A stretch of DNA of 7,550 nucleotides from an uncultured Collinsella sp. (GTDB lineage: Bacteria > Actinomycetota > Coriobacteriia > Coriobacteriales > Coriobacteriaceae), in assembly GCA_934630385.1 (NCBI GenBank), contig CAKTWE010000078.1:1-7550 (forward strand), in the 5' to 3' direction. The notes beneath the pieces are model-generated. The model saw only the letters and a program-made list of their open reading frames with translations, had not been told where the DNA came from and did no database searches. The translations under genes were made by a program, and so were the position numbers. Shown here one piece after another: positions 1 to 5,260 of the stretch. How positions within the stretch are numbered: position 1 is the stretch's first letter; every line of letters begins with the position of its first letter.

Positions 1-74
1 AACCCGGCGCATCCGCGTTGGCGCGATTGGCGAAAATACGTTGGTGAAAATGGCGAAAAATATATTGACGCTAA
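1..74. other. intergenic DNA with short GGYGAAAA repeats
   Basis: No gene is visible here. The octamer GGCGAAAA occurs at 29-36 and 52-59, with the variant GGTGAAAA at 43-50. The base composition turns AT-rich at about 45-75, just before the GC-rich remnant that follows. The repeats are irregularly spaced (14 and 9 bp), so they are not convincing iterons. Confidence 0.4.
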
Positions 75-251
75 CAGACCGAGGGGCAGTGGTCCCAGCA
101 GCGCGTGTTCTCCGAGGCCTCGGCCGCCGAGGGCTTCGCCGAGCCCGCGGACAGGCCGGCCCCGGCAGAGGGGAGGCGCCGCGCGCTCGGGCGGCGCGCC
201 AGGGAGATAGTGGACGAGATAGTCGAGAGGCGCGGTCTCAAGAAGGAGTAA
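75..251 (+). pseudogene. 3' remnant of an unidentified GC-rich gene
   Basis: The frame is open from just after a stop at 72-74 to TAA at 249-251 and could encode up to 58 residues. It ends in a charged, probably helical tail (REIVDEIVERRGLKKE) after an Ala/Pro/Glu-rich stretch. Nearly every third base from about 105 onward is G or C, which is a strong coding signature. No start has a usable ribosome binding site: the only plausible one is GTG at 105, and its nearest purine-rich stretch (GAGGGG, 81-86) is too far away. I therefore read it as the surviving C-terminus of a larger gene. It uses AGG four times and ATA twice, codons rare in the neighbouring genes, which suggests foreign origin. I do not recognise the family. 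Confidence 0.35.
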
Positions 252-474
252 CATCGGGACTTGCAGCGACGGACCTCGGGACGCTCTTACACCACGTCTG
301 CGCGCGCCACCGTCGAAATGGCGATGAATGCACGATTTTGGTCCAACTGTTAGTCCTTATAATGGACATATGTTGCGAAACTTAAGCAAATACTATCTAT
401 TTATATGTTGTAACCAAGGTAGCAGTACTCATTTTTGCCATTTTTTGGCCACGGCCTTTGTGACAGACGTGCTG
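252..474. other. AT-rich non-coding island
   Basis: No credible gene is found here on either strand; the open frames lack ribosome binding sites and coding-like composition. The stretch at about 330-450 is markedly AT-rich compared with the rest of the window. It contains a TATAAT hexamer (358-363), two ATATGTTG words (367-374 and 403-410), and ATTTTTGCCATTTTTT near 430-446. The last is close to the reverse complement of the AAAATGGCGAAAAAT stretch at 47-61, so 47-446 may be bounded by imperfect inverted repeats. Confidence 0.4.
336..363 (+). promoter_or_regulatory. possible promoter, no gene downstream
   Basis: A perfect -10 hexamer TATAAT (358-363) lies 16 bp after a poor -35 match (TTTTGG, 336-341). 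The -10 sits between GTCC and GGAC, a short inverted repeat (354-356 region and 364-367). Nothing downstream looks like a gene, so this may be a relic or a chance match in AT-rich DNA. Confidence 0.2.
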
Positions 475-563
475 GCGGGTTCGAATCCCTCTGCGATGGG
501 GCCCAAAAACGAAAGGCCCCCATAGCTGGGAGCCTATCAATTCAGTGGTGGGCGATGAGGGAT
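475..563 (-). repeat. direct repeat copy 1: tRNA-Val 3' end + terminator
   Basis: This 89-bp segment matches 663-752 at nearly 90 percent identity with a few small indels. Read on the minus strand it holds the last 18 nt of tRNA-Val including CCA (546-563), a hairpin terminator, then the reverse complement of GCGGGTTCGAATCCCTCTGC (475-494), a T-arm-like sequence on the plus strand. The rest of the tRNA is missing: identity with the intact gene stops at 563, inside the T stem. It is therefore a tRNA fragment, as expected of a duplicated integration-site core or a decayed second tRNA copy. Confidence 0.75.
505..535 (-). terminator. Rho-independent terminator, repeat copy 1
   Basis: The minus strand forms an 8-bp stem (528-535 with 514-521, one G-U pair) around a 6-nt loop, followed by TTCGTTTTT. 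It is the diverged partner of the terminator behind the intact tRNA-Val. Changes at 536 and 510 shorten the stem and interrupt the T tract, so it is probably weaker. No intact gene lies directly upstream of it. Confidence 0.55.
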
Positions 564-662
564 GTCCGCGTGCGGCTGGCGCCGCCCGCATCCGCTTCGT
601 CGCTTCGCTCCTCGCGTGCTGCGCTGGAAAACGCTTGCGCGTTTCCTCAGCTCCGCACCCTT
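564..662. other. GC-rich, hairpin-rich spacer between repeats
   Basis: This 99-bp block is not part of the repeated unit and shows no gene. It contains two clear hairpins: GCGGC-TGGC-GCCGC (572-585) and GGAAAACGC-TTGC-GCGTTTCC (626-646, one bulged A). Between them is a run of CGCTTCG/CGCTCCTCGC words. It occupies the place where the body of a second tRNA would lie if the repeats arose as a tandem array, but no D-arm or anticodon arm can be folded from it. Confidence 0.45.
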
Positions 663-752
663 GCGGGTTCGAATCCCTCTGCACTGGGCCCGAAAAAAGA
701 AAGGCCCCCATTGCTGGGAGCCTTTTCAATCAAGTGGTGGGCGATGAGGGAT
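663..752 (-). repeat. direct repeat copy 2: overlaps intact tRNA-Val 3' end
   Basis: This is the 90-bp partner of 475-563, offset by 188 bp. It starts with the T-arm-like GCGGGTTCGAATCCCTCTGC (663-682), runs through the terminator hairpin and ends inside the T stem of the intact tRNA-Val gene. The T-arm-like part reads on the plus strand, opposite to the tRNA, and has neither a matching 5' acceptor strand nor a CCA end. Confidence 0.75.
693..725 (-). terminator. Rho-independent terminator of tRNA-Val
   Basis: On the minus strand, 9 nt after the encoded CCA, a 10-bp stem (716-725 with 700-709, one G-U pair) closes a 6-nt loop and is followed by C then TTTTTT (693-698). This is a classic intrinsic terminator and fits the end of the tRNA-Val transcript. 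On the plus strand the same stem is followed only by a short T tract, so plus-strand termination would be weaker. Confidence 0.85.
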
Positions 753-810
753 TCGAACCCCCAGCCTTGTGCGTGTAAAGCACCTGCGCTAACCGTTGCG
801 CCAATCGCCC
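735..810 (-). tRNA. tRNA-Val (anticodon UAC)
   Basis: This is a complete cloverleaf of 76 nt with CCA encoded. The acceptor stem GGGCGAT (804-810) pairs with ATCGCCC (739-745), followed by discriminator A (738) and CCA (735-737). The D arm has GCGC stems. The anticodon loop TTTACAC gives UAC, which reads GUA and other valine codons. The T arm carries the standard GTTCGAATC. The base pair at 27-43 is a G-A mismatch, a minor oddity. A -10 element precedes it and a strong terminator follows, so it looks functional and singly transcribed. Its 3' end is duplicated at 546-563. Confidence 0.95.
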
Positions 811-820
811 GCAGGGATTG

Positions 821-848
821 AGTATAGCGGAAACCCCGTGCTGTTCAC
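821..848 (-). promoter_or_regulatory. promoter of tRNA-Val
   Basis: The minus strand has TATACT (821-826) as -10 and GTGAAC (843-848) as -35 with a 16-bp spacer, putting the start a few bases before the tRNA 5' end at 810. The same DNA contains an inverted repeat TAGCGG/CCGCTA (825-830 with 848-853) that overlaps both elements. It could form a hairpin at the 3' end of asnB mRNA, although no T tract follows it. Confidence 0.6.
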
Positions 849-867
849 CGCTAATTCATAACGAAAC

Positions 868-2736
868 TTACGCGGCGACTTCGGCACCCTTGTCCTCGTC
901 GATAAAGAAGCGCTTGTACCAGATGAGGAACGTCAGCGTGGTATAGATCTTGCGCTGGTTGAGCGCGCGACCCTCATAGTGATCGTCAAGCAGTTTCATG
1001 AGCGCATCGGTGTCAAAGAAATCGGCAGCCCACGGTGCGGTGAAGTATTTCTTTACGTAGTCGTAGTACTTTTGCTCGCGCAGCCAGAACTTGACCGGTA
1101 CGGGGAAGCCTACCTTCTTGCGCGTTGCCCACTCGTCGGGCAGCGTGCGGTTGGCGGCGTGGCGCAGGACAAGCTTGCAGCCCTCTTCGTTAACACGGTA
1201 GTTGGCGGGAATGTGCTCGGCAAACTCCATGACCTTCTTGTCCAGGAACGGAACGCGGAGCTCCAGGGAGTGTGCCATGCACATCTTGTCGGCCTTGAGC
1301 AGAATGTCGCCCGGCAGCCACATGTTCATATCCAGATACTGTTTCTTGGAAAGCTCGCAGCAGTTGGGAACCTGCTTGTAGTACTCGGCGCACATCTCGG
1401 CGGCATTCTTGCCGGTGTCATAAGCGGGCTTGAGCACCTCGTCGACCTCGGAGGGATCGAACACCTTTGCCTGACCCACATACCAGCGTTCGGGAACCTC
1501 GGCGCATTTCGTCAGGAAGTTGTGGCCCTTAAAGTAGGGGAGATGCTGAACGAGTGAGCCCAGGGCGCGACGCACGCCGAGCGGCACGCGCTTCTTAAAG
1601 GAGCGCATCTCGGGGGTGTCCTCGTACCACTCGTAGCCGGCAAACAACTCGTCGGCACCCTCGCCCGAAAGGACGACGGTGACCTCCTCGGAAGCCATCT
1701 GCGCCAGATAGTACAGCGGCACACTGGACAGGTTCGATTGCGGCTCGTCCATGTGGTACTGGATATCGGGCAGCGCATCGAAGAACTCGTCGGCGGTAAT
1801 CATCTTGCGCACGTTCTTGATGCCCAGCTTGTCGGAAAGCTCGGCAGCGTAGTTGGTCTCGTTGAAGTTCTTGTAATCGAAGCCGACAGAATACGTGGTG
1901 TCGGGCATGAGACAGGCGGCAATGTAGCTGGAGTCCACGCCGCCAGAAAGGAACGAGCCCACCTTAACATCGGCGATTCGGTGCGCAGCGACGCTTTCGT
2001 GCACGACCTTGTCGCACTCGTCCACGTACTCCTCGAAGGTCTTGGAGTTGTCGTCGGTGAAGTCACAGCTCCAGTAACGCTTGATGTCCATGGTGTTGGT
2101 CGTCAAGTCATACGTAAAGCAATGCGCCGGGGCAAGCTTGAACACACCCTTAAAGAAGGTCTCCTCCGTGGCGGGGAATTGCAGTGTCAGGTAGGGGCGC
2201 AGCGCGTCGTGGTTGACAGCCTTCTCAAACTTGGGATGGTCCAGGAAGCTCTTGATCTCGGAGCCAAACAGCAGCGAGCCATCGGATGCCTGGTAGTAAT
2301 AGAACGGCTTGATACCAAAGATGTCACGAGCGCCAAAAAGCTTGTTCTTGTTCTGGTCGTGAATCACGAACGCGTACATGCCGCGCAGGCGGTTGACCAG
2401 GTCTTCGCCCCACTCCTCGTAACCGTGTACCAAGACCTCAGTATCAGCGTTGCAGTGGAAGGCGTAGCCGGCTGCCTCCAGCTCGGCGCGAAGCTCCTGG
2501 AAGTTGTAGATCTCTCCGTTGAAGACAATCGTGACCTTGCCGTCGTCGCTCGACATAGGCTGAGCTCCAGCTTCGGAAAGATCAAGAATCGAAAGACGAC
2601 GGAAGCCAAGGGCAACGTTGTCGACGATATGCTGGCCGCCCATATCGGGACCACGGTGGATGATGCGATTCATCATGGCCGTGAGAACCAACTCACTCTG
2701 TTCATCTGTACCGGTAAAACCGACAAAACCGCACAT
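868..2736 (-). CDS. asnB: asparagine synthetase B, glutamine-hydrolysing
   Basis: This 622-residue cytoplasmic enzyme makes asparagine from aspartate, ATP and glutamine (EC 6.3.5.4). The N-terminal Ntn glutaminase domain (about 2-190) starts MCGFVGF, so Cys2 becomes the catalytic N-terminal cysteine once Met is removed. HRGPD (27-31) and FNGEIYN (72-78) bind glutamine. The synthetase domain has the PP-loop SGGVDSS (264-270), LSGEGADELFAGY (356-368) and a DKMCMAHSLELRVPFLD block. The length fits the family. The frame extends 45 codons further upstream to an ATG at 2871, but that start lies in a terminator and would bury Cys2. The start at 2736 has AAAGGA 6 nt before it. The gene lies downstream of an amino-acid transporter in the same direction but after a terminator, so it probably has its own promoter. 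No clear terminator follows its stop. The family is certain; asnB versus asnO-type naming is a convention. Confidence 0.96.
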   Translation of the reverse strand: MCGFVGFTGTDEQSELVLTAMMNRIIHRGPDMGGQHIVDNVALGFRRLSILDLSEAGAQPMSSDDGKVTIVFNGEIYNFQELRAELEAAGYAFHCNADTEVLVHGYEEWGEDLVNRLRGMYAFVIHDQNKNKLFGARDIFGIKPFYYYQASDGSLLFGSEIKSFLDHPKFEKAVNHDALRPYLTLQFPATEETFFKGVFKLAPAHCFTYDLTTNTMDIKRYWSCDFTDDNSKTFEEYVDECDKVVHESVAAHRIADVKVGSFLSGGVDSSYIAACLMPDTTYSVGFDYKNFNETNYAAELSDKLGIKNVRKMITADEFFDALPDIQYHMDEPQSNLSSVPLYYLAQMASEEVTVVLSGEGADELFAGYEWYEDTPEMRSFKKRVPLGVRRALGSLVQHLPYFKGHNFLTKCAEVPERWYVGQAKVFDPSEVDEVLKPAYDTGKNAAEMCAEYYKQVPNCCELSKKQYLDMNMWLPGDILLKADKMCMAHSLELRVPFLDKKVMEFAEHIPANYRVNEEGCKLVLRHAANRTLPDEWATRKKVGFPVPVKFWLREQKYYDYVKKYFTAPWAADFFDTDALMKLLDDHYEGRALNQRKIYTTLTFLIWYKRFFIDEDKGAEVAA

Positions 2737-2742
2737 GCAAGA

Positions 2743-2748
2743 TCCTTT
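2743..2748 (-). promoter_or_regulatory. ribosome binding site of asnB
   Basis: AAAGGA on the minus strand lies 6 nt before the ATG at 2736. It supports the MCGF start, which the glutaminase chemistry also requires. Confidence 0.8.
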
Positions 2749-2768
2749 CTGCTGACGGCTCAGGTGTA

Positions 2769-2789
2769 CTGCCGCAAGGATTGCGGCAG
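2769..2789 (-). promoter_or_regulatory. perfect inverted repeat in the asnB leader
   Basis: CTGCCGCAA and TTGCGGCAG form a perfect 9-bp inverted repeat around a 3-nt centre, 32 bp before the asnB start. No T tract follows on either side, so it is not an intrinsic terminator. It could be an operator or an mRNA hairpin controlling asnB. A TTGACA hexamer lies just upstream on the minus strand (2793-2798), but I see no good -10 at the right distance; such a promoter would place the repeat within the spacer. Confidence 0.45.
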
Positions 2790-2861
2790 CTGATGTCAAA
2801 TAATCTTTACTATCATGCCAATCTTTTGTTTCGTGATAGGGCATAAGCGCCGAGCGAACCG

Positions 2862-2906
2862 AAAAAACCACGGCCCGGTCTTCAGACGAAGCGGCGGGCC
2901 GTGGTT
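2862..2906 (-). terminator. strong Rho-independent terminator after the transporter
   Basis: On the minus strand, AACCACGGCCCG (2895-2906) pairs perfectly over 12 bp with CGGGCCGTGGTT (2866-2877), with a 17-nt loop and a following T tract (2862-2867, shared with the stem end). It begins 21 bp after the transporter stop codon and separates that gene from asnB. Confidence 0.9.
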
Positions 2907-2927
2907 GCGAACGCTATGTATGAGCGG

Positions 2928-4976
2928 TTAGCGCTTGCTGCGCTCGGCGAGACGGTGCTCCACCTTGGTGACGGCGTGGATGAGCGGAATCGTCACGACC
3001 AGATAGTAAAGTGCGGCGCAAATGTAGGGCGTAATGTTGCCCGTGGTGGCCGTGAGGTTTTTGGAGAACAGCATGAGCTCCATGACGCCAACGCTCGAAA
3101 GCAGCGACGTGTCCTTGTACAGCATAACGAACTCGCTGGTCATAGTTGGTATAACGCAACGTACAGCCTGTGGGATCACGATGCGCGACATAACTTGGGA
3201 CCAAGTCATGCCAAGCGAGTAGGCAGCTTCCGCTTGACCATGCGGCACGCTCTCGATGCCGGCGCGGAAAATCTCGGCAAGATAGGCCGAGCAGTTGATG
3301 GCGAGCACGCCAACGCCGAGCGGCAGATTGGGCACGTTGAGACCGATCATAGGGAACCCAAAGAACGCAATGTAGATCTGCAGGAAGAGCGGGGTTCCGC
3401 GCAGGACGTTGATGTATGTGACGGCGATGCCGCGCAGCATACGACTATGGCTGATTTTCATAAAGGCAAACAGCAAGCCGATGGGGATGGCGAGCGGAAA
3501 ACCGATGGCGGTCACGGCAAGTGCTATGCCCCAGCCCTTAAAGAGCGAGGCGATTGAGGTGACGATAATCTGCGGCTTGCAGAACATGCCCAAAAACGGG
3601 TTGGAGTTCCACGCGGCAACCCAAGGTTGGGCATCGAGCCAGGCGACGATTTCTTGCACCATGGTGCTCTCCGAGACGCTGATGGTGGGGCTCTCGGGAA
3701 GATCTCGCTTGTCGCCGTCGGCGACATAGCTGCCGGTGACGGCATAGGCACCCGCGTTGCTCGGGAATACGACGTCGGGGACGACAACGCGAATCTGCGA
3801 GCCGGCAGCGACGGGATCGGCGAACTTGATGACGAGCTTTGAGCCGTCCAGCGAGTACGATGCCTTGACACCCGTCTGGTTCAGTCCGTCGAGCAGCGAG
3901 ACCTTAACATCGGTGCTCTCAAACGATCCGCCCTCGGGCAGCTCAAGCTCAATTTGAGAAACGTCGCCCTCGTCGCTACCCGTTGTCGCTTCCCAGGTCA
4001 GGCGGGTTGCGATGCCGCCGAGCACGCCGTTGCCGCTGTCTTCGTTTGACTTGGCGGTCGCCGAGGTGACGGCGAGTGAAGCACCCGTCGCGTCGTCTGA
4101 GCTCGAGGCATCCTTGTTATCGGACCCGCTCGTGGGTGCCATGCCAAACCACTTCTCGTACAGTTTGTCATAGGCGCCGGAGCTCTTGATCTTGGCAAGG
4201 GCATCGTTGATGGCCTGTGTCAGCTCGGGGTTGTCTTTAGAGACGGCAATGCCAAACTGCTCGCCCGTCGGAACCTCTTTGATGATCTCCATACCGGTAA
4301 AGGAGTTCGAAACCATCCACTGCTCAACGGGCAGATCGCATACGACCGCCTGGCACTGACCACTCATGACGGCGGTGAAGGCTGCTGTCCAGTCGTCAAA
4401 GTTGACGGTGGTTGCCTGCGGCAGGTTCTCGATTGCCCACTCCTCGGACGTGGTGCCCGACTGCACGGCAATTTTGACGCCCGGTGCGTTGAGGCTATCG
4501 ACCGTGTCGTATCCAGTGTTCTTTGCAACTGCGACGCCTTGGTTGGAGTCGATATAGGGGTCGGTGAAGTCGACCTCTTCCTTGCGCTCGTCGGTAATCG
4601 TGATGTTACATGCGCCGACATCGGTCTTTACACCCTGCTTGACCATGGGGATAATGCCGTCGAACTTTTGCGCCGGCAAGTAGTTGAGCTCCAGACCGAG
4701 CTCATCTGCGACCATGCCCATGAGCTCATAGGTAAAGCCCTGGTCTTTGCCGGAATCGTTGACGTATTCAAACGGGGGTGTGGCCAAGTCACTTGCGACG
4801 GTGAGCTTGCCATCCTCGACGAGTGTGTAGGTGCTCGAGGCGTTCTGGGAGGACGAACAGCCGCTCGCGCCGATGATGGTGGCAAGGGCCACAACGACCG
4901 TCGCGAAGGCGCAGACGATGTGCCGGGTCAACTGGACGCGTGCCGAGCGGTGGCGACGTTCGAAGTGTCGTTTCAT
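2928..4976 (-). CDS. amino-acid ABC transporter, binding-lipoprotein/permease fusion
   Basis: This 682-residue fusion belongs to the polar amino-acid uptake family and resembles GlnP-type glutamine transporters; the substrate is inferred. After a basic start and hydrophobic segment (20-39), the lipobox ASGC gives a lipid-anchor Cys40. Residues about 55-280 form a family-3 binding protein (LTVASDLATPPFEY, then FTYELMGMVADELG, ending YEKWFG). A Ser/Asp-rich linker and a predicted beta-rich domain (about 300-435) follow and are unlike standard GlnP. Residues about 470-682 are the permease, with a QAEAAYSLGMTWSQV EAA loop that contacts the ATPase. ATG at 4976 is preferred over the upstream ATG at 5021 because AAAGGA lies 6 nt before it and the signal sequence starts normally. 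No ATPase gene is nearby, so a separately encoded one is needed. A strong terminator follows. Confidence 0.9.
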   Translation of the reverse strand: MKRHFERRHRSARVQLTRHIVCAFATVVVALATIIGASGCSSSQNASSTYTLVEDGKLTVASDLATPPFEYVNDSGKDQGFTYELMGMVADELGLELNYLPAQKFDGIIPMVKQGVKTDVGACNITITDERKEEVDFTDPYIDSNQGVAVAKNTGYDTVDSLNAPGVKIAVQSGTTSEEWAIENLPQATTVNFDDWTAAFTAVMSGQCQAVVCDLPVEQWMVSNSFTGMEIIKEVPTGEQFGIAVSKDNPELTQAINDALAKIKSSGAYDKLYEKWFGMAPTSGSDNKDASSSDDATGASLAVTSATAKSNEDSGNGVLGGIATRLTWEATTGSDEGDVSQIELELPEGGSFESTDVKVSLLDGLNQTGVKASYSLDGSKLVIKFADPVAAGSQIRVVVPDVVFPSNAGAYAVTGSYVADGDKRDLPESPTISVSESTMVQEIVAWLDAQPWVAAWNSNPFLGMFCKPQIIVTSIASLFKGWGIALAVTAIGFPLAIPIGLLFAFMKISHSRMLRGIAVTYINVLRGTPLFLQIYIAFFGFPMIGLNVPNLPLGVGVLAINCSAYLAEIFRAGIESVPHGQAEAAYSLGMTWSQVMSRIVIPQAVRCVIPTMTSEFVMLYKDTSLLSSVGVMELMLFSKNLTATTGNITPYICAALYYLVVTIPLIHAVTKVEHRLAERSKR

Positions 4977-4982
4977 CTGGAA

Positions 4983-4988
4983 TCCTTT
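4983..4988 (-). promoter_or_regulatory. ribosome binding site of the transporter gene
   Basis: AAAGGA on the minus strand is 6 nt before the ATG at 4976. This is the same motif and spacing as at asnB, and it decides the start against the in-frame ATG at 5021. Confidence 0.75.
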
Positions 4989-5047
4989 GCTTGGGCATGA
5001 TGGGTCGGCATTGTGGGTCAATGAGGCACATCAAGACATTTGGATAA

Positions 5048-5076
5048 AGAATAGCACCCGGATTTCCTTGTTTTTA
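5048..5076 (-). promoter_or_regulatory. possible extended -10 promoter for the transporter
   Basis: The minus strand has TGC-TATTCT (5048-5056), an extended -10, with a weak -35 TAAAAA (5071-5076) at a 17-bp spacing. It would give a leader of about 65 nt. The -35 is poor, so this is tentative. On the plus strand, towards murE, I find no convincing promoter; GATAAT near 5180 is the best -10-like word. Confidence 0.3.
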
Positions 5077-5245
5077 CGCGGGGTGAACGCTGTTGCCATT
5101 TATTAATCCACGACACAGTCCATGCAATTTTTTAGAAGGCTGCAGTGCGCGCAAGGTCAGGTGGCATATTAGGATGGTTGATAATACAGAATGTTTCATC
5201 GTTTCTGCCGCGGGACGTCTTTTGCCCTTTAAGGCTGAATTTAGC

Positions 5246-5253
5246 GAGAGAGG
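5246..5253 (+). promoter_or_regulatory. ribosome binding site of murE
   Basis: GAGAGAGG lies 7 nt before the ATG at 5261. The frame is open upstream to 5093, but the extra 56 residues lack family resemblance and the earlier ATGs lack a comparable purine tract, so translation probably starts at 5261. Confidence 0.65.
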
Positions 5254-5260
5254 TCTTTGT

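Noticed and set aside
23..32. 10-nt match GCGATTGGCG to the 5' end of tRNA-Val
   Set aside because: It is too short and continues with no further tRNA similarity, so chance is likely.
564..690. A tRNA on the plus strand ending in the T arm at 663-682, including a long-variable-arm tRNA-Ser or tRNA-Sec
   Set aside because: No 5' acceptor strand pairs with the bases after the T arm, no D or anticodon arm folds, and there is no CCA.
475..752. CRISPR-like or iteron array
   Set aside because: There are only two copies, the units are 90 bp, and both are explained by tRNA and terminator sequence.
397..821. Several small open frames on both strands across the repeat region
   Set aside because: Their peptides come from translating T-arm and terminator repeats and the tRNA itself (for example DSNPQ and GFEPPALC strings), a well-known artefact.
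1738..2793. Long open frame on the plus strand opposite asnB (351 codons)
   Set aside because: It lies wholly antisense to a gene with all the catalytic motifs, shows no domain resemblance, and is the usual by-product of G/C-biased third positions.
2737..2861. T-box riboswitch in the asnB leader
   Set aside because: The leader is about 125 nt and lacks the conserved T-box core and an antiterminator/terminator pair.
2737..2871. Start of asnB at the upstream in-frame ATG (2871)
   Set aside because: That ATG lies inside the transporter terminator, and the extension would block the N-terminal cysteine needed for glutaminase activity.
2913..3557. Plus-strand open frame of 218 codons opposite the permease domain
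   Set aside because: It is antisense to clear membrane segments and the EAA loop, and has no recognisable product.
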